Source: Phenylobacterium glaciei
GTDB lineage: Bacteria > Pseudomonadota > Alphaproteobacteria > Caulobacterales > Caulobacteraceae
Direction of reading: 5' to 3'
NCBI RefSeq assembly: GCF_016772415.1
Contig: NZ_JAGSGD010000001.1
Location: 1,178,001 to 1,242,000 of the forward strand
Length of the DNA: 64,000 bases
This document shows positions 45,601 through 55,998 of this stretch, piece after piece (positions within the stretch are counted from its first letter, which is position 1; each line of letters starts with the position of its first letter). A program made the translations under genes and the position numbers. A model generated the notes under the pieces. The model saw nothing but the letters and a program-made list of their open reading frames with translations, searched no databases and was not told where the DNA came from.

Positions 45601-46404
45601 ATGGCTTCGATACGCGTGCTCGGTCACGCTTTCCGCGCTTGGCGGCGCAATATGAAGTGGGCCAAGCACGAGCCGGAAACGCCATATCTGGCCGACCTGC
45701 TGTCCGGCGCCCCGGTGTGCCTGCACGTCGGCGCCAGCGATGGCCGCCATTCCTACGTCATGACCCAGGTCGCGCCCGATGCGCGCATCTACGCTTTTGA
45801 GCCCTCGGCCTTCACCTTCGAGGTGCTGCAGCACTGCCTGGCCTGGCACGGCATTTCTCGCCATGTGACCCCGGTGCACGCCGCGGTCTCCGACACCGAG
45901 GGCGAGATGCTGCTGGTGACGCCGAAGAAGACCTCCGGGCGCATGGGCCGCGCCTACGCCTTCGTCTCCGACACCGCGCCGGAGGGCAAGGTGCGCCCCG
46001 ACCTGGAGGACACCGGCGTCGAGCTGCAACCCACCCCCGTGGTCACCCTGGACGGCTACTGCGCGGCCAACGGCATCGGCCGGGTCGACTTCATCCGCAT
46101 GGATATCGAGGGCGCCGAGCAGAAGGCGCTGACCGGCGCCCTGGGCATCATCGACCGCGACCGTCCCCACGTGCTGCTGGAAATCCACCCCGCCATGCTG
46201 GAGGCCCGCTTCGGCGGCTCGGCGGAAGCGGTGGTGGAGATGTTCCGTTCGCGTGGCTATCGCATGTTCGCCCTCAACGGCGACCGGCTGGAGGAGCGCA
46301 CCACCGTGGTGCCCAACCTGCCCTGGAAGGACTACTTCTTCGTCCACCCCAGCCGGGGCCCCAAACTCCCCGACGGCGTCTTCAAGGCGCGGATGGCGGC
46401 GTAG
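45601..46404 (+). CDS. FkbM family methyltransferase
   Basis: A 267-residue methyltransferase of the FkbM type. The early SAM motif is VCLHVGASDGRHSYVMTQ and the acidic strand is IYAFEPSAFTFEVLQ. The FkbM signature VDFIRMDIEGAEQKALTGA lies near residue 160. FkbM enzymes O-methylate sugars, polyketides or glycans; the target here is unknown. It begins 26 bp after ubiG and may be cotranscribed. Confidence 0.9.
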   Translation: MASIRVLGHAFRAWRRNMKWAKHEPETPYLADLLSGAPVCLHVGASDGRHSYVMTQVAPDARIYAFEPSAFTFEVLQHCLAWHGISRHVTPVHAAVSDTEGEMLLVTPKKTSGRMGRAYAFVSDTAPEGKVRPDLEDTGVELQPTPVVTLDGYCAANGIGRVDFIRMDIEGAEQKALTGALGIIDRDRPHVLLEIHPAMLEARFGGSAEAVVEMFRSRGYRMFALNGDRLEERTTVVPNLPWKDYFFVHPSRGPKLPDGVFKARMAA

Positions 46405-46473
46405 AGCCCCTAGCCGCAGCCGGGCCCGCGTCCTAAACCTCACCGCAACAACGATATCGGGGAGGGGACAGCG

Positions 46474-48096
<1,623 letters not shown>

Positions 48097-48162
48097 GCCC
48101 CCGCGAGGCCGAACCCGCCTTGTGATCCCGCGTTCACACTCCCAGTTGAGTCTGAGGTTGGA

Positions 48163-49095
48163 GTGCGAGACGTGGCGCGTAAACGGCCCAAGGGCGTTCT
48201 GGAAATCACCTGGGCCGTGGCCGAGTCCGCTGCGGCGGGCCGCAAGGAGCATGTCCCGGTCGGCGCCGACTATCCCGACACCGTGGTGCGCCGCATCAGT
48301 TTCGCCGCCGGCGGCGGTCTGGGCTGGAAGCTGTCGGCCATCGAGAGCCCGCGCGCCAAGCCCGCCCCCTGGAAGATCGTCGTCGTCACCGGCGCGCCGT
48401 CCTGGGCCGAGTATTGGGCGCCGGCGATCGCCGCCCTGCCGCTGGACCGCGAGATGGTGGTGGTGGACCGCCCCGGCTATGCTGGCTCCGAACCCGTCGA
48501 CTATGTCGGCGACATCCGCCAGCAGGCCCTGGCGCTCAGCCCCCTGCTGCAGGCCCGGTCTGGCCAGAAGATCCTGCTGGTGGGTCAGTCCTACGGCGCG
48601 GCCATCGCCACCCTGATGGCGGCGGCCAACCCCGGCAGGGTCGCGGGCCTGGTGCTGCTGTCGGGCTACTACGGCCAGCCGGGACCGACCGCCGAGTGGC
48701 TGCTGAAGGTTGGGGCGCGGATGCTGAAGATCATCCCCCGCGACGTCCGCCATGCCGTGCTGGAGGTCACCAACCAGGCCGGCCAGCTGGAGGGGATGCA
48801 CGCGGCCCTGCGCAATCTTAAGGTCCCGGTCCATGTCGTTCACGGCGACAAGGACGACTTCGCCCCCATCGAACTGGCCGAAAAGCTGGTGGCCGAGACC
48901 CGTACCCGCCGGCCCATGCGGTTCGAGCGGGTGATCGGCGCCAACCACTTTCTCAACGACGGGCCGGCCGAGGACCTGCTGGCCACCTTGGAGGGCTGCA
49001 TTCCGCGCCGGTGGGAGCTCAAGCTCAACTGGCCGCGGTGGCTAGACATCAGCCAGGTTCCCAAGCTCAAGGCCAGGTCGTCGGCTCCGGCCTAG
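48163..49095 (+). CDS. Alpha/beta hydrolase
   Basis: A 310-residue hydrolase from GTG at 48163 (a second GTG 9 bp in is possible). The nucleophile elbow is LLVGQSYGAAIA (Ser near residue 144). DRPGYAGSEPVDY and VHVVHGDKDDFAPIELA (catalytic Asp) and GANHFLNDGPA (catalytic His) complete the triad. No signal peptide. The frame stays open for 57 codons past the TAG at 49093. Confidence 0.85.
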   Translation: MRDVARKRPKGVLEITWAVAESAAAGRKEHVPVGADYPDTVVRRISFAAGGGLGWKLSAIESPRAKPAPWKIVVVTGAPSWAEYWAPAIAALPLDREMVVVDRPGYAGSEPVDYVGDIRQQALALSPLLQARSGQKILLVGQSYGAAIATLMAAANPGRVAGLVLLSGYYGQPGPTAEWLLKVGARMLKIIPRDVRHAVLEVTNQAGQLEGMHAALRNLKVPVHVVHGDKDDFAPIELAEKLVAETRTRRPMRFERVIGANHFLNDGPAEDLLATLEGCIPRRWELKLNWPRWLDISQVPKLKARSSAPA

Positions 49096-49128
49096 GGAAC
49101 AAGTCACGGTATCGGCGCCATCTCCAGA

Positions 49129-49266
49129 GTGAAGACCAGCGCCGAGACCTCCGAGACCCTCAGCGCGGGCGGCAAGAGCGCCAAGCTACCTGCCTCCAGC
49201 CTGTCGCTCAGCGGCGGCAACCTGATCTCCACCCAGACCAAGGCCTCGATCTGGGGCCAGAAGTAG
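49129..49266 (+). CDS. Possible small ORF or decayed 3' extension
   Basis: A 45-codon GTG-started frame, Ser/Thr/Lys/Gly-rich (SAKLPASSLSLSGGNLISTQ). It has no good Shine-Dalgarno. It is in frame with the upstream hydrolase and separated from its stop by 11 codons, so it may be a remnant of a longer gene rather than a real small protein. Confidence 0.2.
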   Translation: MKTSAETSETLSAGGKSAKLPASSLSLSGGNLISTQTKASIWGQK

Positions 49267-49399
49267 GACTTCGCCGCGTCATGGGTCCGGGCGCTCACGC
49301 CCGGACCCGCCGAACGCCAATTTCCCTTGGCGCGCGACACCTGAACGGCGATAAGGTTTGCCTCTCGAAAGTCTTGGGCATACCCAGACTTCGATAATC

Positions 49400-49417
49400 C
49401 GCCCGATCAATCGGGCG
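49400..49417. promoter_or_regulatory. 18-bp palindrome before the alcohol dehydrogenase
   Basis: CGCCCGAT (49400-49407) and ATCGGGCG (49410-49417) around CA, a perfect inverted repeat ending 19 bp before the ATG at 49437. Candidate operator overlapping the leader. Confidence 0.5.
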
Positions 49418-49436
49418 CTGTTCGGGGAACGCCAGG

Positions 49437-50519
49437 ATGAAAGCCGCAGTGCTGCGCGAAGTGGGCAAGCCGCTTCAGATCGAAGACGTCCAGATCCACA
49501 AGCCGGGCCCGCACGAGGTGCTGATCCGCACCAAGGCCGCCGGCCTGTGCCACTCCGACCTCCACTTCATGCTGGGCTCATACCCGACCGTCCTGCCGAC
49601 GGTTCTCGGCCATGAGAGCGCCGGCGTCGTCGAACAGGTGGGGTCCGAGGTCCGCACGGTGAAGGTCGGCGACCACGTCATCACCTGCCTGTCGGCCTAT
49701 TGCGGCCACTGCGATCAGTGCCTCACCGGCCACCTGTCGCTCTGCGTCTCGCCCGAGACCAAGCGCGGCAAGGACGATGAGCCCCGCCTCAGCGCCGCCA
49801 ACGGCCCGATGGCCCAATACCTGAACCTGTCGTCCTTCGCCGAGCAGATGCTGATCCACGAGCACGCCTGCGTCGCCATCCGCAAGGACATGCCCCTGGA
49901 CCGCGCTGCCTTGATCGGCTGCTCGGTGATGACCGGCGTCGGCGCCGCGATCCACACCTCCAGCGTCCGTCCGGGCGAAACCGTGGCCGTCATCGGCCTG
50001 GGTGGCGTCGGTCTGGCGGCGGTCAACGGCGCGGCGATCGCCGGCGCCGGCCGGATCATCGCCATCGACAACGTCGGCTCCAAGCACAATCTCGCCATGC
50101 AGTTCGGCGCCACCGACTTCATCGACGCCTCCCAGACCGATGCGGTCAAGGAAGTGCTCGAGATGACCAAGGGCGGGGTGCACCACTCCTTCGAGGCCAT
50201 CGGCCTGAGCAAGACCGCCGAGCAGGCCTTCAACATGCTGCGACGTGGCGGCACGGCCAACATCATCGGCATGATCCCGGTCGGCCAGACCATCACCCTG
50301 ATGGGCGCCGCCTTCCTGGGCGAGAAGAAGCTTCAGGGCTCGATGATGGGCTCGAACCGCTTCCCGGTCGACATGCCGCGCCTGGTGGACATGTACATGT
50401 CGGGCAAGCTGAAGCTCGACGAGATGATCTCCCAGCGCATCAAGCTGGAACAGGTCAACGAGGGCTTCGACGACATGAAGAAGGGCGGGCTGGCCCGCTC
50501 TGTCATCATGTTCGACTGA
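49437..50519 (+). CDS. Zinc-dependent alcohol dehydrogenase (MDR family)
   Basis: A 360-residue medium-chain dehydrogenase. The catalytic zinc ligands are in AGLCHSDLHF and LGHESAG; the structural zinc Cys cluster is in CLSAYCGHCDQCLTGHLSLC. The NAD-binding motif is VIGLGGVGLAAVNGAAIAGA near residue 185. The insert SPETKRGKDDEPR resembles class III and NDMA-dependent enzymes (formaldehyde or alcohol oxidation). A terminator follows at 50545. Confidence 0.9.
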   Translation: MKAAVLREVGKPLQIEDVQIHKPGPHEVLIRTKAAGLCHSDLHFMLGSYPTVLPTVLGHESAGVVEQVGSEVRTVKVGDHVITCLSAYCGHCDQCLTGHLSLCVSPETKRGKDDEPRLSAANGPMAQYLNLSSFAEQMLIHEHACVAIRKDMPLDRAALIGCSVMTGVGAAIHTSSVRPGETVAVIGLGGVGLAAVNGAAIAGAGRIIAIDNVGSKHNLAMQFGATDFIDASQTDAVKEVLEMTKGGVHHSFEAIGLSKTAEQAFNMLRRGGTANIIGMIPVGQTITLMGAAFLGEKKLQGSMMGSNRFPVDMPRLVDMYMSGKLKLDEMISQRIKLEQVNEGFDDMKKGGLARSVIMFD

Positions 50520-50544
50520 TCGCTCCGGCGCCAAACCGGACGGA

Positions 50545-50573
50545 AAGGCCCTCCCTCGCGGGAGGGCCTTTTT
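50545..50573 (+). terminator. Intrinsic terminator after the alcohol dehydrogenase
   Basis: AAGGCCCTCCC (50545-50555) and GGGAGGGCCTT (50560-50570) with loop TCGC and a T5 run (50569-50573). It also separates the convergent esterase gene. Confidence 0.92.
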
Positions 50574-50584
50574 CTTGGGCGCGT

Positions 50585-52111
50585 CTAGCCCTGCAGGACC
50601 TTGCGCACCCCGGCGTTGAGGTCGTTCTCCACCCGGCTCTCGACATTGAACAGCATGGTGGCCCGGGTCGTGGTGTCATAGGGCGCCCAGGCCGGCAGGC
50701 CCTCAGCGTTCGGGTCACCGGTGTGGGCGAAGGCCAACCAGGCCGACGACATCTGGTCGGCCACAGTCTGCGGTTCGTCGCCCCGGCCCACGAAGTTGCG
50801 GGCCTTCTCGACATTGTCGAACACCAGCGGGATCTCCAGGGCGTGGGGGCACTTCAGCCGCCCGCGTGACACCGGGGTCTCCCATGTCAGCATGTAGACA
50901 TAGGCCGGCGCGGCGCCCTGCGCGGCCTTGCGCTCGGCGATGGTGATGGAGCCCAGCCACATGCCGGTCGCCGTCTGGACGGCGCTGGTCAGGTAGGTCG
51001 GCGAATAGTCGGGGTGAACCATGCGCAGCTCGGCGACGAGCGCCTGCGCCTTGTCGCCGGCCGCGGCCTTGGACCGCTTGGCCAGATCCTCCTCGGTCAG
51101 CTCGCCGAACTTCGGGTCGCCGATCATGAACAGCGTACTCTCGTCCTTGTTGGTGCCGATCAGCACCGGCACGTCGGCGCTGATGGCGGGTGCATCGGGG
51201 ACGAAGGGATCGCGGGGCAGGGCGGCCCCGTCCACTACCGGGGTGAAGCCGCGCATCCGGTCGCCGACCTTCACGCTGGCCCGGCTCAGGGTCTCGGTGT
51301 CCAGCGCCGCCACGCCCGCCGCGTCCTTGACCCCCAGCACGTCCAGATAGCTCTGCGCGATCTTGGCGGCGTCGGCCTTGGTAGCCCCACGCAGGCCGGG
51401 CCCGGATTGGATGATGGCCTTGTGGAACAGGCCCTTTGCGCCCGGCATGGCCAGCAGCAGGGAGACCTTCCAGCCGCCGCCGCTCTCGCCGAAGATGGTG
51501 ACGTTGGAGGGGTCGCCGCCGAACGTTTCGATATTGTCGCGCACCCACTCCAGCACCTGGACGATGTCCAGCATGCCGGCGATCCCCGACTGGGCGTAGT
51601 CGGGGCCGAAAGCGTCACCCAGGTGCAGGTAGCCGAAGACGTTGAGGCGGTGGTTGACGGTGACGGTGACCACGTCGCCCTTTCGGGCCAGGGCGCCGCC
51701 GTCGTACATGGCCGCTCCGCCGGAGCCGTTGGCGAAGCCGCCGCCGTGCAGCCAGACCATGACCGGGCGCTTGGCCTGGTCGAGGCCCGGCGTCCAGACG
51801 TTGATGAACAGGCAGTCCTCCGACGAGCCCGGCTCGTCGGGCGCAGGTGGGTCGCCGGCTGAGGAGCCGCGCTCGCCCGGCGCCATGCCCGACTGGATGG
51901 CCGGGGCGCCATAGCTGGTGGCCTCGGCGGTCTCGGTCCAGGGGGCGGGCGGCTGCGGCGGCTTGAAGCGGTGTTCGCCAGTCGGTGGCGCGCCATAGCG
52001 CAGGCCTTTGAACACCTGCAACACGCCCTCGACATAGCCGCGAACCGGGCCATTGCTGGTCTTGACCACCGAGGTGCGGGTGAGCGGCGCGGGCGCCATG
52101 TCGTCGGCCAT
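50585..52111 (-). CDS. Type-B carboxylesterase/lipase
   Basis: A 508-residue alpha/beta hydrolase of the carboxylesterase type-B family. The oxyanion hole is VWLHGGGFANGSGG; the nucleophile is in VTIFGESGGGWKVSLL; SSEDCLFINVWTPG is the second family signature. The ATG at 52111 follows GGAGGAA. No signal peptide, so cytoplasmic. It is downstream of, and co-directional with, the tandem TetR gene, which could control it. Confidence 0.92.
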   Translation of the reverse strand: MADDMAPAPLTRTSVVKTSNGPVRGYVEGVLQVFKGLRYGAPPTGEHRFKPPQPPAPWTETAEATSYGAPAIQSGMAPGERGSSAGDPPAPDEPGSSEDCLFINVWTPGLDQAKRPVMVWLHGGGFANGSGGAAMYDGGALARKGDVVTVTVNHRLNVFGYLHLGDAFGPDYAQSGIAGMLDIVQVLEWVRDNIETFGGDPSNVTIFGESGGGWKVSLLLAMPGAKGLFHKAIIQSGPGLRGATKADAAKIAQSYLDVLGVKDAAGVAALDTETLSRASVKVGDRMRGFTPVVDGAALPRDPFVPDAPAISADVPVLIGTNKDESTLFMIGDPKFGELTEEDLAKRSKAAAGDKAQALVAELRMVHPDYSPTYLTSAVQTATGMWLGSITIAERKAAQGAAPAYVYMLTWETPVSRGRLKCPHALEIPLVFDNVEKARNFVGRGDEPQTVADQMSSAWLAFAHTGDPNAEGLPAWAPYDTTTRATMLFNVESRVENDLNAGVRKVLQG

Positions 52112-52194
52112 CTGAGCTTCCTCCTGAGTGAGGGCTCTAACGGCCCCTGGCGTCATTCTGCGCCTGGGTATGCCAGCATGGCAACGGCCGCGGG

Positions 52195-53427
52195 CTAGGC
52201 GGCGAAGACGCCCATCAGCACCGGACGCGCATAGTCCTCCATCACCCCTTGGGTGGAGCCAGGATGGCGCGCCGGGTCCATGGAATTGGCGCTGTTGAAG
52301 GCCACCATCAGCATCTGGGCGGCCAACAGGGGGTCCACCGGCCGGATCGAACCATCGGCGATCCCGTCGCTGATCTCGCCGGCGAAGGCGTGGCTGATCT
52401 GCTGGAAGCGCAGGCGCAGCTTGCGGCGCATGGAGTGAGGTACGGCGGCCATGGCGTGGTGACGCAGCATGCGGCCAGCCTCGCCCGAGGCCTGGTGGAG
52501 GATCAGAGAGCAGACCGCCAGCCAGATGCGCCGCCAGCCGTCGGGCTGTTCGGCGGCGCGTCCCTTGGCCTCGTCGATCAGGTCGAAGGTGCGCTGGAAG
52601 CAGGCTGCGGCCAGCTCATCCTTGTCGGTGTTGTGGTGGTAGAATGAGCCCTTGGGGACTTTCAGCTGCGCCGAGATCTTGTCCACCGAAGCGCCGCGAT
52701 AGCCCTCGCGGTTGATCAGGTTGGTGGCGGCGATCAGGAACCGCTCGCGGGTCACCTCGTCGTTCTGGGCCACCGGCGAGCCGAGGGTGAGTAGCGGCAG
52801 GTTCGGCCAGGCCTGTCCCTGGCCGGCCAGACCGTTCAGCATGGTGTCGGCGATCCGCTCGGCGACCCGGGCGTAGTCCTGCGGCTCATAGAGGGCGAGC
52901 CAGGCGTCGGCCCAGCCCAGCTGGTCGATGATCAGGCGGGCCAGCGCCGTGCGCCGCGGCCGGGTCATCCACGGCATGGCCTCGGTCTTGGCGAACCGGC
53001 CGATCCGCACATAGAGCGCACGGAAGGCCTCCATCAGCGGCTCGTGCTGGTCGCCCTCGATCAGGTGCACTTCGCTGAAGGGCGCCAACGGCGGCTGCTC
53101 GCCCCGTTCGATCTGGCGGCGGACCTCGAAATAGGCGCCGACGAACCGGCGCAGGCGGGCGGCGGGCTCGGTTTCCTGGAAGGCCTCGTCCAGCATGGCG
53201 TCCCAGCGCCGGATGGCGTCGAGCAGGACGGCGGCGGCCAGGTCCTCCTTGCGCTTGAAGTAGTAGGTCAGGCTGACCGGATGCAGGTCCATCATCTTGG
53301 CGACGGCGGCCAGGGTGAAGCCGGACACCCCCCGATCGTTGAACACCTCCGTGGCGGCGGCCATGATCGCCTCGCGCTTGGCGGCGTAGCGGGCGCGGGC
53401 CTTGGGCTGGCTGGCGACAGGGTCCAT
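52195..53427 (-). CDS. Tandem TetR regulator (two TetR units in one chain)
   Basis: A 410-residue protein with two complete TetR DNA-binding domains. The first HTH is at about residues 15-60 (EVFNDRGVSGFTLAAVAKMM, then LTYYFKRKEDLAA). The second starts near residue 225 (TRERFLIAATNLINREGYRG, then KVPKGSFYHHNTDKDELAA). Each is followed by its own helical ligand domain. Typical TetR proteins have about 200 residues, so this equals two fused units and may act as an intramolecular dimer. It precedes the esterase and is divergent from doxX. Confidence 0.92.
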   Translation of the reverse strand: MDPVASQPKARARYAAKREAIMAAATEVFNDRGVSGFTLAAVAKMMDLHPVSLTYYFKRKEDLAAAVLLDAIRRWDAMLDEAFQETEPAARLRRFVGAYFEVRRQIERGEQPPLAPFSEVHLIEGDQHEPLMEAFRALYVRIGRFAKTEAMPWMTRPRRTALARLIIDQLGWADAWLALYEPQDYARVAERIADTMLNGLAGQGQAWPNLPLLTLGSPVAQNDEVTRERFLIAATNLINREGYRGASVDKISAQLKVPKGSFYHHNTDKDELAAACFQRTFDLIDEAKGRAAEQPDGWRRIWLAVCSLILHQASGEAGRMLRHHAMAAVPHSMRRKLRLRFQQISHAFAGEISDGIADGSIRPVDPLLAAQMLMVAFNSANSMDPARHPGSTQGVMEDYARPVLMGVFAA

Positions 53428-53623
53428 GGAATCGTTGCTCCGACAGAGACTTAAGCCAAATCTTAGAGCCGCGGCGTGCTCCAGAAAAGCGGCCCAGCGG
53501 AACGCGCCTGCAAGGCAGCATGATGTCGTCGGCGAAAAGTCGCGCGCCGCTGTCGGCCAGGGGTAACCTCATTCGTCCTGGGTGCAGGTCTCGAGGGGAG
53601 GCCAGGCAGAGGGAGGGACCTCC

Positions 53624-54025
53624 ATGACCATCGCCGATCGAACCACGCCGAAGGCCATGCTGTGGACCGGACGCGTTCTCACCGGTCTGTTCGCGGCCTT
53701 CATGCTGATGGACCTGACGATGAAGCTGCTGGACCTCAAGGTGGTCGCCGACACCATGACCCAGATGGGCTGGCCCACCGACAAGGCCCGGCTGCTGGGG
53801 GCGCTGCAGCTCACCGGCCTGGCGCTCTATCTCTATCCCCGCACGGCGGTGCTGGGGGCGGTGCTGGTGACGGGATACCTGGGCGGGGCGATCGCCACGC
53901 ACCTGCGGATCGACAGCCCGCTGTTCAGCCACATCCTGTTCGGGGTCTATCTGGCGCTGTTCGCCTGGGGCGGCCTGTGGCTGCGCGACGCGCGGCTGCG
54001 GTCGCTGTTTCCCTGGCGGGGTTAG
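53624..54025 (+). CDS. DoxX-like membrane protein
   Basis: A 133-residue inner-membrane protein with four hydrophobic segments (RVLTGLFAAFMLMDLTMKLL, LTGLALYLYPRTAVLGAVLV, SHILFGVYLALFAWGGLW), the layout of DoxX/DUF4267-like proteins. GGGAGGG precedes the ATG at 53624. Function unknown. The stop adjoins the M23 gene's stop (54025/54026). Confidence 0.82.
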   Translation: MTIADRTTPKAMLWTGRVLTGLFAAFMLMDLTMKLLDLKVVADTMTQMGWPTDKARLLGALQLTGLALYLYPRTAVLGAVLVTGYLGGAIATHLRIDSPLFSHILFGVYLALFAWGGLWLRDARLRSLFPWRG

Positions 54026-55402
54026 TTAGCGGCGCAGCCCGGCGACCTTGATCGGGTCGGCCGAGGCGAGTTTCTGAGGGGCGCCGTCGTCCCTGGCGGC
54101 GTCGGCGCTCTCGCCTTGGTCCACCAGGTGGTCGATATGGGCTTTCTGGGCGCGGAAGGCGGCCAGCTGAGCGCCGGCCAGGACGGTGCCGGTGGGGACC
54201 TTGACCCCGACCGGGTTGACGCGGGCGCCCTTGAGCCAGGTCTCATAGTGAAGGTGGGGGCCTGTCGAGGCGCCGGTGGAGCCCACATAGGCCACGAGCT
54301 GACCCTGGGACACGTGCATGCCGGGTTTCAGGCCCTTGGCGTAACGCGAGAGGTGGCCGTAGCCGGTTTCCCAGCCGTTGGAGTGCCGGATGCGCAGCCA
54401 GTTGCCGTAGCCGCCCCAGCGGCGGGCCTCGACGACCACGCCGTCGCCGGCGGCCAGGACGGGCGTGCCCATGCCGGCGCCGAAGTCGATGCCCTGGTGC
54501 ATGCGGTTGTACCCAAGGATCGGGTGGCGGCGCATGCCGAAGGTCGAGGTCATCCGCGCGCCGTCCACCGGGGTGCGCAGCAGGAAGCCCTTGATGTTCT
54601 TGCCGGCGTCGTCGAGGTACTCGACGCTGCCGCCGGGCATGACGAAGCGATAGAAGCGGATGCCCTTGATCTCGGCATATTCCAGGTCGCCGGTCTCCAC
54701 CGTGCGGCCGCTCTCGGTGACCTTGCGGTCGAAAACCAGTTCGAACTTGTCGCCCGGCTTGATGTCACGGTCGAAGTCGATCTTGTGGGAGAACAGCTTC
54801 ACCATCTGGGCGGTGATCGACGAGGTGGCCCCCAGGCGCGAGGCGCTCTCGTAGAGCGAGCCGGTGATGGCGCCCTGGGCGACGGTGGTCTCGTCGCGGA
54901 TCTTTTCTTCCATCTCCCGCAGGCGCAGGGCGCCGTCGAAGGTACGCGAGACGGTGACGGCGGTGGCCGGGCCGGTGCGCAGGGACAGGCCGATCAGGCG
55001 GGCCGGTCCGCGTTGGCCGCGGGGCTTGGCGATGGCGGCGTCGAAGGCCATGCCGGCCTTGATGTGGACGGTGTCCATGGCCTCGCCCAGGGTCTCGACG
55101 GCCTGGCGGGCCTCATCGGGGGCGACGCCGGCCCGCAGGACGGCGGCCTCGAAGGTCTCGCCCGGCTGAATCTTGACGGCGATGTTCTCGGGCCGGGTGA
55201 AACCGGGCTGCGCCTCGGCCTGGGTGAAGGCGGCGTGCTGCAGGGCGCTGATGGCGGCGGGATCGAGGGGCGGCGGGGTCGGGGCGGTGGCCTCGGCGGC
55301 GGTCAGCTTCCAGCCGAGCGCCAGCGCGGCGAAACCGGCCACGCCCACGAGCAGGCGCGGGGCGAGACGCAGGGTCGGACGTCGCGGATCGAACTCGTGC
55401 AT
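54026..55402 (-). CDS. Membrane-anchored M23 family metallopeptidase
   Basis: A 458-residue cell-wall endopeptidase. An N-terminal signal anchor (RLLVGVAGFAALALGW) is followed by a Pro-rich linker and a Csd3/OapA-like N-terminal domain (about 70-250). The LytM/M23 domain at about 290-400 has all metal and catalytic motifs: RMHQGIDFGAG (His-x3-Asp), GYGHLSRYAKG and GPHLHYE. It probably cleaves peptide crosslinks in the periplasm. A 9-bp inverted repeat sits 25 bp upstream of the start. Confidence 0.92.
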   Translation of the reverse strand: MHEFDPRRPTLRLAPRLLVGVAGFAALALGWKLTAAEATAPTPPPLDPAAISALQHAAFTQAEAQPGFTRPENIAVKIQPGETFEAAVLRAGVAPDEARQAVETLGEAMDTVHIKAGMAFDAAIAKPRGQRGPARLIGLSLRTGPATAVTVSRTFDGALRLREMEEKIRDETTVAQGAITGSLYESASRLGATSSITAQMVKLFSHKIDFDRDIKPGDKFELVFDRKVTESGRTVETGDLEYAEIKGIRFYRFVMPGGSVEYLDDAGKNIKGFLLRTPVDGARMTSTFGMRRHPILGYNRMHQGIDFGAGMGTPVLAAGDGVVVEARRWGGYGNWLRIRHSNGWETGYGHLSRYAKGLKPGMHVSQGQLVAYVGSTGASTGPHLHYETWLKGARVNPVGVKVPTGTVLAGAQLAAFRAQKAHIDHLVDQGESADAARDDGAPQKLASADPIKVAGLRR

Positions 55403-55426
55403 CGTGCCCCCGTTACTAATATCGCT

Positions 55427-55450
55427 CTAGCCAAGCTTGACCTTGGCTAG
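55427..55450. promoter_or_regulatory. Perfect inverted repeat upstream of the M23 gene
   Basis: CTAGCCAAG (55427-55435) and CTTGGCTAG (55442-55450) flank 6 bp. It lies 25-48 bp upstream of the M23 start; it could be an operator or an mRNA leader hairpin. Confidence 0.5.
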
Positions 55451-55624
55451 TTCAAAATGGCGCATCTGGCAGGTAGGCCAGCAAAACGCAGGCCGGATGA
55501 TCGTGGCCCGTCTTGGTTAACCGTATATGACCCCGCCGTGGACTGGTCCTTTTGTCACGGCAGACGCTCATCCAGTGAGATTGCGGCGACATCGGGTCGC
55601 CCGTTCTGCTTATCTGGCCCTCCT

Positions 55625-55975
55625 CTACAGAAGACTAAGCACAAGCTCTGCGGGGCGGCACAGGGCGGCCCCCTTCGGTGTCACCACAATAGGCCGATTC
55701 ACCAGAATAGGGTCGAGGATCATGGCGGCGAACAGGACCTCGTCCGACGCGGCCGGGTCGCTCAGCCCCAGTTCGTCGGCCCGGGTGCCGCGCACCCGCA
55801 GGATGTCGTGGGCTCCGACACCCATGACCTTGGTCAGGTCGTGCAGTTGATCGCGCGTCCAGCCGACCTTCACGTATTCCACGACCGTGGGCTCCAGGCC
55901 CTTCTCGCGCAGCAGGGCCAGCGTGTTGCGTGAGGTGCCGCAGGCGGGGTTGTGATAGAGGGTGATGTCGCTCAT
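55625..55975 (-). CDS. arsC: Arsenate reductase-like (ArsC, glutaredoxin-linked)
   Basis: A 116-residue ArsC-family protein with the thioredoxin fold. The catalytic Cys is in NPACGTSRNTL, and the arsenate-binding Arg lies in LVNRPIVVTPKGAALCRP. The plasmid R773 ArsC motif CGTSRN is exact. It lacks the longer C-terminus of some arsenate reductases, so general Spx/YffB-like function is possible. It lies 23 bp after the M28 gene on the same strand. Confidence 0.88.
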   Translation of the reverse strand: MSDITLYHNPACGTSRNTLALLREKGLEPTVVEYVKVGWTRDQLHDLTKVMGVGAHDILRVRGTRADELGLSDPAASDEVLFAAMILDPILVNRPIVVTPKGAALCRPAELVLSLL

Positions 55976-55998
55976 CGGTCCCTTGTAATCCCTTGGCG

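Larger units (their letters stand above)
49096..49436. other. 341-bp gap with possible gene remnant, hairpin and palindrome
   Basis: Immediately after the hydrolase TAG the same frame continues for 57 codons to TAG at 49264, including a 45-codon stretch from GTG 49129 (VKTSAETSETLSAGG onward) that looks protein-like. A perfect 11-bp hairpin (GGGTCCGGGCG at 49283, CGCCCGGACCC at 49298) follows, then a palindrome next to the alcohol dehydrogenase gene. Confidence 0.5.
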
